This document shows positions 14,601 through 26,796 of a DNA stretch of 50,685 bases, piece after piece. A model generated the notes under the pieces. That model saw only the letters and a program-made list of their open reading frames with translations. It did not search any database and had not been told where the DNA came from. Within the stretch, counting starts at the first letter, position 1. Every line of letters begins with the position of its first letter. The DNA lies in assembly GCA_032718475.1 (NCBI GenBank), contig JAUCBJ010005321.1, positions 64,001 through 114,685 on the forward strand, in the 5' to 3' direction. Source of the stretch: Nemertoderma westbladi. Its lineage: Eukaryota; Xenacoelomorpha; Nemertodermatida; Nemertodermatidae. A program made the position numbers and the translations under genes.

Positions 14601-17600
14601 GAATCAAAGCGGCGTTGGTTGCTGAAACCAGAGACTATTCATAGTGAATCAAAGCGGCGTTGGTTGGTGAAACCAGAGACTATTCATAGTGAATCAAAGC
14701 GGCGTTGGTTGCTGAAACCAGAGACTATTCATAGTGAATCAAAGCGGCGTTGGTTGCTGAAACCAGAGACTATTCATAGTGAATCAAAGCGGCGTTGGTT
14801 GCTGAAACCAGAGACTATTCATAGTGAATCAAAGCGGCGTTGGTTGCTGAAACCAGAGACTATTCATAGTGAATCAAAGCGGCGTTGGTTGCTGAAACCA
14901 GAGACTATTCATAATGAATCAAAGCGGCGTTGGTTGCTGAAACCAGAGACTATTCATAGTGAATCAAAGCGGCGTTGGTTGCTGAAACCAGAGACTATTC
15001 ATAGTGAATCAAAGCGGCGTTGGTTGCTGAAACCAGAGACTATTCATAGTGAATCAAAGCGGCGTTGGTTGGTGAAACCAGAGACTATTCATAGTGAATC
15101 AAAGCGGCGTTGGTTGCTGAAACCAGAGACTATTCATAGTGAATCAAAGCGGCGTTGGTACGTGAAACCAGAGACTATTCATAGTGAATCAAAGCGGCGT
15201 TGGTTGGTGAAACCAGAGACTATTCATAGTGAATCAAAGCGGCGTTGGTTGGTGAAACCAGAGACTATTCATAGTGAATCAAAGCGGCGTTGGTTGCTGA
15301 AACCAGAGACTATTCATAGTGAATCAAAGCGGCGTTGGTTGGTGAAACCAGAGACTATTCATAGTGAATCAAAGCGGCGTTGGTTGCTGAAACCAGAGAC
15401 TATTCATAGTGAATCAAAGCGGCGTTGGTTGGTGAAACCAGAGACTATTCATAGTGAATCAAAGCGGCGTTGGTTGGTGAAACCAGAGACTATTCATAGT
15501 GAATCAAAGCGGCGTTGGTTGGTGAAACCAGAGACTATTCATAGTGAATCAAAGCGGCGTTGGTTGGTGAAACCAGAGACTATTCATAGTGAATCAAAGC
15601 GGCGTTGGTTGGTGAAACCAGAGACTATTCATAATGAATCAAAGCGGCGTTAATTGGTGAAACCAGAGACTATTCATAGTGAATCAAAGCGGCGTTGGTT
15701 GGTGAAACCAGAGACTATTCATAGTGAATCAAAGCGGCGTTGGTTGATGAAACCAGAGACTATTCATAGTGAATCAAAGCGGCGTTGGTTGGTGAAACCA
15801 GAGACTATTCATAGTGAATCAAAGCGGCGTTGGTTGCTGAAACCAGAGACTATTCATAGTGAATCAAAGCGGCGTTGGTTGGTGAAACCAGAGACTATTC
15901 ATAGTGAATCAAAGCGGCGTTGGTTGCTGAAACCAGAGACTATTCATAGTGAATCAAAGCGGCGTTGGTACGTGAAACCAGAGACTATTCATAGTGAATC
16001 AAAGCGGCGTTGGTTGGTGAAACCAGAGACTATTCATAGTGAATCAAAGCGGCGTTGGTTGGTGAAACCAGAGACTATTCATAGTGAATCAAAGCGGCGT
16101 TGGTTGCTGAAACCAGAGACTATTCATAGTGAATCAAAGCGGCGTTGGTTGGTGAAACCAGAGACTTTTCATAGTGAATCAAAGCGGCGTTGGTTGCTGA
16201 AACCAGAGACTATTCATAGTGAATCAAAGCGGCGTTGGTTGGTGAAACCAGAGACTATTCATAGTGAATCAAAGCGGCGTTGGTACGTGAAACCAGAGAC
16301 TATTCATAGTGAATCAAAGCGGCGTTGGTTGATGAAACCAGAGACTATTCATAGTGAATCAAAGCGGCGTTGGTTGGTGAAACCAGAGACTATTCATAGT
16401 GAATCAAAGCGGCGTTGGTTGGTGAAACCAGAGACTATTCATAGTGAATCAAAGCGGCGTTGGTTGGTGAAACCAGAGACTATTCATAGTGAATCAAAGC
16501 GGCGTTGGTTGCTGAAACCAGAGACTTTTCATAGTGAATCAAAGCGGCGTTGGTTGCTGAAACCAGAGACTATTCATAATGAATCAAAGCGGCGTTGGTT
16601 GGTGAAACCAGAGACTATTCATAGTGAATCAAAGCGGCGTTGGTTGGTGAAACCAGAGACTATTCATAGTGAATCAAAGCGGCGTTGGTTGCTGAAACCA
16701 GAGACTATTCATAGTGAATCAAAGCGGCGTTGGTTGCTGAAACCAGAGACTATTCATAGTGAATCAAAGCGGCGTTGGTTGGTGAAACCAGAGACTATTC
16801 ATAGTGAATCAAAGCGGCGTTGGTTGGTGAAACCAGAGACTATTCATAGTGAATCAAAGCGGCGTTGGTTGCTGAAACCAGAGACTATTCATAGTGAATC
16901 AAAGCGGCGTTGGTACGTGAAACCAGAGACTATTCATAGTGAATCAAAGCGGCGTTGGTTGCTGAAACCAGAGACTATTCATAGTGAATCAAATCGGCGT
17001 TGGTTGGTGAAACCAGAGACTATTCATAATGAATCAAAGCGGCGTTGGTTGCTGAAACCAGAGACTATTCATAGTGAATCAAAGCGGCGTTGGTTGGTGA
17101 AACCAGAGACTTTTCATAGTGAATCAAAGCGGCGTTGGTTGCTGAAACCAGAGACTTTTCATAGTGAATCAAAGCGGCGTTGGTTGCTGAAACCAGAGAC
17201 TATTCATAGTGAATCAAAGCGGCGTTGGTACGTGAAACCAGAGACTATTCATAGTGAATCAAAGCGGCGTTGGTTGCTGAAACCAGAGACTATTCATAGT
17301 GAATCAAAGCGGCGTTGGTTGGTGAAACCAGAGACTATTCATAGTGAATCAAAGCGGCGTTGGTTGCTGAAACCAGAGACTTTTCATAGTGAATCAAAGC
17401 GTCGTTGGTTGGTGAAACCAGAGACTATTCATAGTGAATCAAAGCGGCGTTGGTTGGTGAAACCAGAGACTAATCATAGTGAATCAAAGCGTCGTTGGTT
17501 GGTGAAACCAGAGACTATTCATAGTGAATCAAAGCGGCGTTGGTTGCTGAAACCAGAGACTTTTCATAGTGAATCAAAGCGGCGTTGGTTGGTGAAACCA

Positions 17601-20466
17601 GAGACTTTTCATAGTGAATCAAAGCGGCGTTGGTTGCTGAAACCAGAGACTATTCATAATGAATCAAAGCGGCGTTGGTTGGTGAAACCAGAGACTATTC
17701 ATAGTGAATCAAAGCGGCGTTGGTTGCTGAAACCAGAGACTATTCATAGTGAATCAAAGCGGCGTTGGTTGGTGAAACCAGAGACTATTCATAGTGAATC
17801 AAAGCGGCGTTGGTTGGTGAAACCAGAGACTATTCATAGTGAATCAAAGCGGCGTTGGTTGCTGAAACCAGAGACTATTCTTAGTGAATCAAAGCGGCGT
17901 TGGTTGGTGAAACCAGAGACTATTCATAGTGAATCAAAGCGGCGTTGGTTGGTGAAACCAGAGACTATTCATAGTGAATCAAAGCGGCGTTGGTTGCTGA
18001 AACCAGAGACTATTCATAGTGAATCAAAGCGTCGTTGGTTGGTGAAACCAGAGACTATTCATAGTGAATCAAAGCGGCGTTGGTTGGTGAAACCAGAGAC
18101 TATTCATAGTGAATCAAAGCGGCGTTGGTTGGTGAAACCAGAGACTATTCATAGTGAATCAAAGCGGCGTTGGTTGCTGAAACCAGAGACTATTCATAGT
18201 GAATCAAAGCGTCGTTGGTTGGTGAAACCAGAGACTATTCATAGTGAATCAAAGCGGCGTTGGTTGGTGAAACCAGAGACTATTCATAGTGAATCAAAGC
18301 GGCGTTGGTTGCTGAAACCAGAGACTATTCATAGTGAATCAAAGCGGCGTTGGTTGCTGAAACCAGAGACTATTCATAGTGAATCAAAGCGGCGTTGGTT
18401 GGTGAAACCAGAGACTATTCATAGTGAATCAAAGCAGCGTTGGTTGGTGAAACCAGAGACTATTCATAGTGAATCAAAGCGGCGTTGGTTGCTGAAACCA
18501 GAGACTATTCATAGTGAATCAAAGCGGCGTTGGTTGCTGAAACCAGAGACTATTCTTAGTGAATCAAAGCGGCGTTGGTTGGTGAAACCAGAGACTATTC
18601 ATAGTGAATCAAAGCGGCGTTGGTTGCTGAAACCAGATACTATTCATAGTGAATCAAAGCGGCGTTGGTTGCTGAAACCAGAGACTATTCATAGTGAATC
18701 AAAGCGGCGTTGGTTGGTGAAACCAGAGACTATTCATAGTGAATCAAAGCAGCGTTGGTTGGTGAAACCAGAGACTATTCATAGGGAATCAAAGCGGCGT
18801 TGGTTGCTGAAACCAGAGACTATTCTTAGTGAATCAAAGCGGCGTTGGTTGGTGAAACCAGAGACTATTCATAGTGAATCAAAGCGGCGTTGGTTGCTGA
18901 AACCAGAGACTATTCATAGTGAATCAAAGCGGCGTTGGTTGCTGAAACCAGAGACTATTCATAGTGAATCAAAGCGGCGTTGGTTGGTGAAACCAGAGAC
19001 TATTCATAGTGAATCAAAGCAGCGTTGGTTGGTGAAACCAGAGACTATTCATAGGGAATCAAAGCGGCGTTGGTTGGTGAAACCAGAGACTATTCATAGT
19101 GAATCAAAGCAGCGTTGGTTGGTGAAACCAGAGACTATTCATAGTGAATCAAAGCGGCGTTGGTTGCTGAAACCAGAGACTATTCATAGTGAATCAAAGC
19201 GGCGTTGGTTGCTGAAACCAGAGACTATTCATAGTGAATCAAAGCGGCGTTGGTTGGTGAAACCAGAGACTATTCATAGTGAATCAAAGCGGCGTTGGTT
19301 GGTGAAACCAGAGACTATTCATAGTGAATCAAAGCGGCGTTGGTTGGTGAAACCAGAGACTATTCATAGTGAATCAAAGCAGCGTTGGTTGGTGAAACCA
19401 GAGACTATTCATAGTGAATCAAAGCGGCGTTGGTTGCTGAAACCAGAGACTATTCATAGTGAATCAAAGCAGCGTTGGTTGGTGAAACCAGAGACTATTC
19501 ATAGTGAATCAAAGCGGCGTTGGTTGCTGAAACCAGAGACTATTCATAGTGAATCAAAGCGGCGTTGGTTGCTGAAACCAGAGACTATTCATAGTGAATC
19601 AAAGCAGCGTTGGTTGGTGAAACCAGAGACTATTCATAGTGAATCAAAGCGGCGTTGGTTGCTGAAACCAGAGACTATTCATAGTGAATCAAAGCGGCGT
19701 TGGTTGCTGAAACCAGAGACTATTCATAGTGAATCAAAGCGGCATTGGTTGGTGAAACCAGAGACTATTCATAGTGAATCAAAGCAGCGTTGGTTGGTGA
19801 AACCAGAGACTATTCATAGTGAATCAAAGCGGCGTTGGTTGCTGAAACCAGAGACTATTCATAGTGAATCAAAGCGGCGTTGGTTGCTGAAACCAGAGAC
19901 TATTCATAGTGAATCAAAGCGGCGTTGGTTGGTGAAACCAGAGACTATTCATAGTGAATCAAAGCGGCGTTGGTTGGTGAAACCAGAGACTATTCATAGT
20001 GAATCAAAGCGGCGTTGGTACGTGAAACCAGAGACTATTCATAGTGAATCAAAGCGGCGTTGGTTGGTGAAACCAGAGACTATTCATAGTGAATCAAAGC
20101 GGCGTTAATTGGTGAAACCAGAGACTATTCATAGTGAATCAAAGCGGCGTTGGTACGTGAAACCAGAGACTATTCATAGTGAATCAAAGCGGCGTTGGTT
20201 GGTGAAACCAGAGACTATTCATAGTGAATCAAAGCGGCGTTGGTTGGTGAAACCAGAGACTATTCATAGTGAATCAAAGCGGCGTTGGTTGGTGAAACCA
20301 GAGACTATTCATAGTGAATCAAAGCAGCGTTGGTTGGTGAAACCAGAGACTATTCATAGTGAATCAAAGCGGCGTTGGTTGCAGAAACCAGAGACTATTC
20401 ATAGTGAATCAAAGCAGCGTTGGTTGGTGAAACCAGAGACTATTCATAGTGAATCAAAGCGGCGTT

Positions 20467-21600
20467 AATTGGTGAAACCAGAGACTATTCATAGTGAATC
20501 AAAGCGGCGTTAATTGGTGAAACCAGAGACTATTCATAGTGAATCAAAGCGGCGTTAATTGGTGAAACCAGAGACTATTCATAGTGAATCAAAGCGGCGT
20601 TGGTTGGTGAAACCAGAGACTATTCATAGTGAATCAAAGCGGCGTTGGTTGGTGAAACCAGAGACTATTCATAGTGAATCAAAGCGGCGTTGGTTGGTGA
20701 AACCAGAGACTATTCATAGTGAATCAAAGCGGCGTTAATTGGTGAAACCAGAGACTATTCATAGTGAATCAAAGCGGCGTTAATTGGTGAAACCAGAGAC
20801 TATTCATAGTGAATCAAAGCGGCGTTGGTTGGTGAAACCAGATACTATTCATAGTGAATCAAAGCGGCGTTGGTTGGTGAAACCAGAGACTATTCATAGT
20901 GAATCAAAGCGGCGTTGGTTGGTGAAACCAGAGACTATTCATAGTGAATCAAAGCGGCGTTGGTTGGTGAAACCAGAGACTATTCATAGTGAATCAAAGC
21001 GGCGTTAATTGGTGAAACCAGAGACTATTCATAGTGAATCAAAGCGGCGTTGGTTGGTGAAACCAGATACTATTCATAGTGAATCAAAGCGGCGTTGGTT
21101 GGTGAAACCAGAGACTATTCATAGTGAATCAAAGCGGCGTTGGTTGGTGAAACCAGAGACTATTCATAGTGAATCAAAGCGGCGTTGGTTGGTGAAACCA
21201 GAGACTATTCATAGTGAATCAAAGCGGCGTTAATTGGTGAAACCAGAGACTATTCATAGTGAATCAAAGCGGCGTTAATTGGTGAAACCAGAGACTATTC
21301 ATAGTGAATCAAAGCGGCGTTAATTGGTGAAACCAGAGACTATTCATAGTGAATCAAAGCGGCGTTAATTGGTGAAACCAGAGACTATTCATAGTGAATC
21401 AAAGCGGCGTTAATTGGTGAAACCAGAGACTATTCATAGTGAATCAAAGCGGCGTTGGTTGGTGAAACCAGATACTATTCATAGTGAATCAAAGCGCCGT
21501 TGGTTGCTGAAACCAGAGACTATTCATAGTGAATCAAAGCGGCGTTGGTTGCTGAAACCAGAGACTATTCATAGTGAATCAAAGCGGTGTTAATTGGTGA
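20467..21600. repeat. Satellite sub-block rich in TAA-bearing units
   Basis: Many consecutive units carry TTAATTGG in place of TTGGTTGG, which puts TAA in the one open frame. Five such units follow one another near 21232-21412. A 225-bp five-unit block (20784-21008) is repeated next to it (21009-21233), including a private GAGACT-to-GATACT change in the second unit. The same double base change in so many neighbours points to local spread of one variant rather than repeated mutation. Confidence 0.8.
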
Positions 21601-23215
21601 AACCAGAGACTATTCATAGTGAATCAAAGCGGCGTTGGTTGGTGAAACCAGAGACTATTCATAGTGAATCAAAGCGGCGTTGGTTGGTGAAACCAGATAC
21701 TATTCATAGTGAATCAAAGCGCCGTTGGTTGCTGAAACCAGAGACTATTCATAGTGAATCAAAGCGGCGTTGGTTGCAGAAACCAGAGACTATTCATAGT
21801 GAATCAAAGCGGCGTTGGTTGCTGAAACCAGAGACTATTCATAGTGAATCAAAGCGGCGTTGGTTGGTGAAACCAGAGACTATTCATAGTGAATCAAAGC
21901 GGCGTTGGTTGCTGAAACCAGAGACTATTCATAGTGAATCAAAGCGGTGTTAATTGGTGAAACCAGAGACTATTCATAGTGAATCAAAGCGGCGTTGGTT
22001 GGTGAAACCAGAGACTATTCATAGTGAATCAAAGCGGCGTTGGTTGGTGAAACCAGAGACTATTCATAGTGAATCAAAGCGGCGTTGGTTGCTGAAACCA
22101 GAGACTATTCATAGTGAATCAAAGCGGCGTTGGTTGGTGAAACCAGAGACTATTCATAGTGAATCAAAGCGGCGTTGGTTGGTGAAACCAGAGACTATTC
22201 ATAGTGAATCAAAGCGGCGTAGGTTGCTGAAACCAGAGACTTTTCATAGTGAATCAAAGCGGCATTGATTGGTGAAACCCGAGACTATTCATAGTGAATC
22301 AAAGCGGCGTTGGTTGGTGAAACCAGATACTATTCATAGTGAATCAAAGCGGCGTTGGTTGGTGAAACCAGAGACTATTCATAGTGAATCAAAGCGGCGT
22401 TGGTTGGTGAAACCAGAGACTATTCATAGTGAATCAAAGCGGCGTTGGTTGGTGAAACCAGAGACTATTCATAGTGAATCAAAGCGGCGTTGGTTTGTGA
22501 AACTAGAGACTTTTCATAGTGAATCAAAGCGGCGTTGGTTGGTGAAACCAGAGACTATTCATAGTGAATCAAAGCGGCGTTGATTGGTGAAACCAGATAC
22601 TATTCATAGTGAATCAAAGCGGCGTTGGTTGGTGAAACCAGAGACTATTCATAGTGAATCAAAGCGGCGTTGGTTGGTGAAACCAGAGACTATTCATAGT
22701 GAATCAAAGCGGCGTTGGTTGGTGAAACCAGAGACTATTCATAGTGAATCAAAGCGGCGTTGGTTGGTGAAACTAGAGACTTTTCATAGTGAATCAAAGC
22801 GGCGTTGGTTGCAGAAACCAGAGACTATTCATAGTGAATCAAAGCGGCGTAGGTTGGTGAAACCAGAGACTATTCATAGTGAATCAAAGCGGCGTTGGTT
22901 GGTGAAACTAGAGACTTTTCATAGTGAATCAAAGCGGCGTTGGTTGGTGAAACCAGAGACTATTCATAGTGAATCAAAGCGGCGTTGATTGGTGAAACCA
23001 GATACTATTCATAGTGAATCAAAGCGGCGTTGGTTGGTGAAACCAGAGACTATTCATAGTGAATCAAAGCGGCGTTGGTTGCTGAAACCAGAGACTATTC
23101 ATAGTGAATCAAAGCGGCGTTGGTTGGTGAAACCAGAGACTATTCATAGTGAATCAAAGCGGCGTAGGTTGGTGAAACCAGAGACTATTCATAGTGAATC
23201 AAAGCGGCGTTGGTT

Positions 23216-26200
23216 GGGAAACCAGAGACTATTCATAGTGAATCAAAGCGGCGTTGGTACGTGAAACCAGAGACTATTCATAGTGAATCAAAGCGGCGTT
23301 GGTTGGTGAAACCAGAGACTATTCATAGTGAATCAAAGCGGCGTTGGTTGGTGAAACCAGAGACTATTCATAGTGAATCAAAGCGGCGTAGGTTGGTGAA
23401 ACCAGAGACTATTCATAGTGAATCAAAGCGGCGTTGGTTGGTGAAACTAGAGACTTTTCATAGTGAATCAAAGCGGCGTTGGTTGGTGAAACCAGAGACT
23501 ATTCATAGTGAATCAAAGCGGCGTTGATTGGTGAAACCAGATACTATTCATAGTGAATCAAAGCGGCGTTGGTTGGTGAAACCAGAGACTATTCATAGTG
23601 AATCAAAGCGGCGTTGGTTGCTGAAACCAGAGACTATTCATAGTGAATCAAAGCGGCGTTGGTTGGTGAAACCAGAGACTATTCATAGTGAATCAAAGCG
23701 GCGTAGGTTGGTGAAACCAGAGACTATTCATAGTGAATCAAAGCGGCGTTGGTTGGGAAACCAGAGACTATTCATAGTGAATCAAAGCGGCGTTGGTACG
23801 TGAAACCAGAGACTATTCATAGTGAATCAAAGCGGCGTTGGTTGGTGAAACTAGAGACTTTTCATAGTGAATCAAAGCGGCGTTGGTTGGTGAAACCAGA
23901 GACTATTCATAGTGAATCAAAGCGGCGTTGGTTGGTGAAACTAGAGACTTTTCATAGTGAATCAAAGCGGCGTTGGTTGGTGAAACCAGAGACTATTCAT
24001 AGTGAATCAAAGCGGCGTTGGTTGGTGAAACCAGAGACTATTCATAGTGAATCAAAGCGGCGTAGGTTGGTGAAACCAGAGACTATTCATAGTGAATCAA
24101 AGCGGCGTTGGTACGTGAAACCAGAGACTATTCATAGTGAATCAAAGCGGCGTTGGTTGGTGAAACTAGAGACTTTTCATAGTGAATCAAAGCGCCGTTG
24201 GTACGTGAAACCAGAGACTATTCATAGTGAATCAAAGCGGCGTTGGTTGGTGAAACTAGAGACTTTTCATAGTGAATCAAAGCGCCGTTGGTACGTGAAA
24301 CCAGAGACTATTCATAGTGAATCAAAGCGGCGTTGGTTGGTGAAACTAGAGACTTTTCATAGTGAATCAAAGCGCCGTTGGTACGTGAAACCAGAGACTA
24401 TTCATAGTGAATCAAAGCGGCGTTGGTTGGTGAAACCAGAGACTATTCATAGTGAATCAAAGCGGCGTAGGTTGGTGAAACCAGAGACTATTCATAGTGA
24501 ATCAAAGCGGCGTTGGTTGGTGAAACCCGAGACTATTCATAGTGAATCAAAGCGGCGTTGGTTGGTGAAACCAGATACTATTCATAGTGAATCAAAGCGG
24601 CGTTGGTTGGTGAAACCAGAGACTATTCATAGTGAATCAAAGCGGCGTTGGTTGGTGAAACCAGAGACTATTCATAGTGAATCAAAGCGGCGTTGGTTGC
24701 TGAAACCAGAGACTATTCATAGTGAATCAAAGCGGCGTTGGTTGCTGAAACCAGAGACTATTCATAGTGAATCAAAGCGGCGTTGGTTGGTGAAACTAGA
24801 GACTTTTCATAGTGAATCAAAGCGGCGTTGGTTGGTGAAACCAGAGACTATTCATAGTGAATCAAAGCGGCGTTGGTTGCTGAAACCAGAGACTATTCAT
24901 AGTGAATCAAAGCGGCGTTGGTTGGTGAAACCAGAGACTTTTCATAGTGAATCAAAGCGGCGTTGGTACGTGAAACCAGAGACTATTCATAGTGAATCAA
25001 AGCGCCGTTGGTACGTGAAACCAGAGACTATTCATAGTGAATCAAAGAGGCGTTGGTTGGTGAAACCAGAGACTATTCATAGTGAATCAAAGCGGCGTTG
25101 GTTGGTGAAACCAGAGACTATTCATAGTGAATCAAAGCGGCGTTGGTTGGTGAAACCAGAGACTATTCATAGTGAATCAAAGCGGCGTTGGTTGGTGAAA
25201 CCAGAGACTATTCATAGTGAATCAAAGCGGCGTTGGTTGCTGAAACCAGAGACTATTCATAGTGAATCAAAGCGGCGTTGGTTGGTGAAACCAGAGACTA
25301 TTCATAGTGAATCAAAGCGGCGTTGGTTGGTGAAACCAGAGACTATTCATAGTGAATCAAAGCGGCGTTGGTTGCTGAAACCAGAGACTATTCATAGTGA
25401 ATCAAAGCGGCGTTGGTTGGTGAAACCAGAGACTATTCATAGTGAATCAAAGCGGCGTTGGTTGGTGAAACCAGAGACTATTCATAGTGAATCAAAGCGG
25501 CGTTGGTTGCTGAAACCAGAGACTATTCATAGTGAATCAAAGCGGCGTTGGTTGCTGAAACCAGAGACTATTCATAGTGAATCAAAGCGGCGTTGGTTGG
25601 TGAAACCAGAGACTTTTCATAGTGAATCAAAGCGGCGTTGGTACGTGAAACCAGAGACTATTCATAGTGAATCAAAGCGCCGTTGGTACGTGAAACCAGA
25701 GACTATTCATAGTGAATCAAAGAGGCGTTGGTTGGTGAAACCAGAGACTATTCATAGTGAATCAAAGCGGCGTTGGTTGGTGAAACCAGAGACTATTCAT
25801 AGTGAATCAAAGCGGCGTTGGTTGGTGAAACCAGAGACTATTCATAGTGAATCAAAGCGGCGTTGGTTGGTGAAACCAGAGACTATTCATAGTGAATCAA
25901 AGCGGCGTTGGTTGCTGAAACCAGAGACTATTCATAGTGAATCAAAGCGGCGTTGGTTGGTGAAACCAGAGACTATTCATAGTGAATCAAAGCGGCGTTG
26001 GTTGGTGAAACCAGAGACTATTCATAGTGAATCAAAGCGGCGTTGGTTGCTGAAACCAGAGACTATTCATAGTGAATCAAAGCGGCGTTGGTTGGTGAAA
26101 CCAGAGACTATTCATAGTGAATCAAAGCGGCGTTGGTTGGTGAAACCAGAGACTATTCATAGTGAATCAAAGCGGCGTTGGTTGCTGAAACCAGAGACTA

Positions 26201-26796
26201 TTCATAGTGAATCAAAGCGGCGTTGGTTGGTGAAACCAGAGACTATTCATAGTGAATCAAAGCGGCGTTGGTTGGTGAAACCAGAGACTATTCATAGTGA
26301 ATCAAAGCGGCGTTGGTTGGTGAAACCAGAGACTATTCATAGTGAATCAAAGCGGCGTTGGTTGCTGAAACCAGAGACTATTCATAGTGAATCAAAGCGG
26401 CGTTGGTTGGTGAAACCAGAGACTATTCATAGTGAATCAAAGCGGCGTTGGTTGGTGAAACCAGAGACTATTCATAGTGAATCAAAGCGGCGTTGGTTGC
26501 TGAAACCAGAGACTTTTCATAGTGAATCAAAGCGGCGTTGGTACGTGAAACCAGAGACTATTCATAGTGAATCAAAGCGCCGTTGGTACGTGAAACCAGA
26601 GACTATTCATAGTGAATCAAAGAGGCGTTGGTTGGTGAAACCAGAGACTATTCATAGTGAATCAAAGCGGCGTTGGTTGGTGAAACCAGAGACTATTCAT
26701 AGTGAATCAAAGCGGCGTTGGTTGGTGAAACCAGAGACTATTCATAGTGAATCAAAGCGGCGTTGGTTGGTGAAACCAGAGACTTTTCATAGTGTA
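23216..26796. repeat. Diverged satellite edge with 539-, 675- and 900-bp higher-order repeats
   Basis: A unit shortened by 1 bp (TTGGGAAACC) occurs near 23217 and again near 23756, 539 bp apart, which is twelve units minus one base. Further right, the rare variant AAAGAGGCG lies near 25048, 25723 and 26623, spaced 675 bp (15 units) and 900 bp (20 units). Its neighbouring TACGTG and CGCCG variants keep the same order each time. These are local segmental duplications of the decayed edge. Confidence 0.8.

Larger units (their letters stand above)
1..26796. repeat. 45-bp satellite array, about 595 tandem copies
   Basis: The whole stretch is a head-to-tail repeat of one 45-bp unit that contains ACCAGAGACTATTCATAGTG and GAATCAAAGCGGCGTTGG. 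The array is already in progress at base 1 and stops in mid-unit at 26796, where CATAGTG runs into unrelated TATAGATTTTC. From 1 to about 15600 nearly all copies are identical except for G or C at one position (TTGGTGAAA or TTGCTGAAA). To the right, copies diverge by A-to-T, G-to-A, GG-to-AA and other changes, and two units have lost one base (near 23217 and 23756). Each unit holds two small dyads, ATTCA-tag-TGAAT and TGGTT-ggtga-AACCA. One frame is open and reads KPETIHSESKRRWLV repeatedly; the other five are closed in every standard unit. The call as satellite DNA is certain; any function is unknown. Confidence 0.97.

Noticed and set aside
39-15653. A 5204-codon ORF as a real giant gene
   Set aside because: It starts at a TTG inside a repeat unit, has no non-repeat domain, and variants are mostly replacements or stops. 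It is better explained as a satellite whose unit length is a multiple of three.
1-26796. CRISPR array
   Set aside because: The repeats abut directly with no unique spacers, and the context is eukaryotic transposons.
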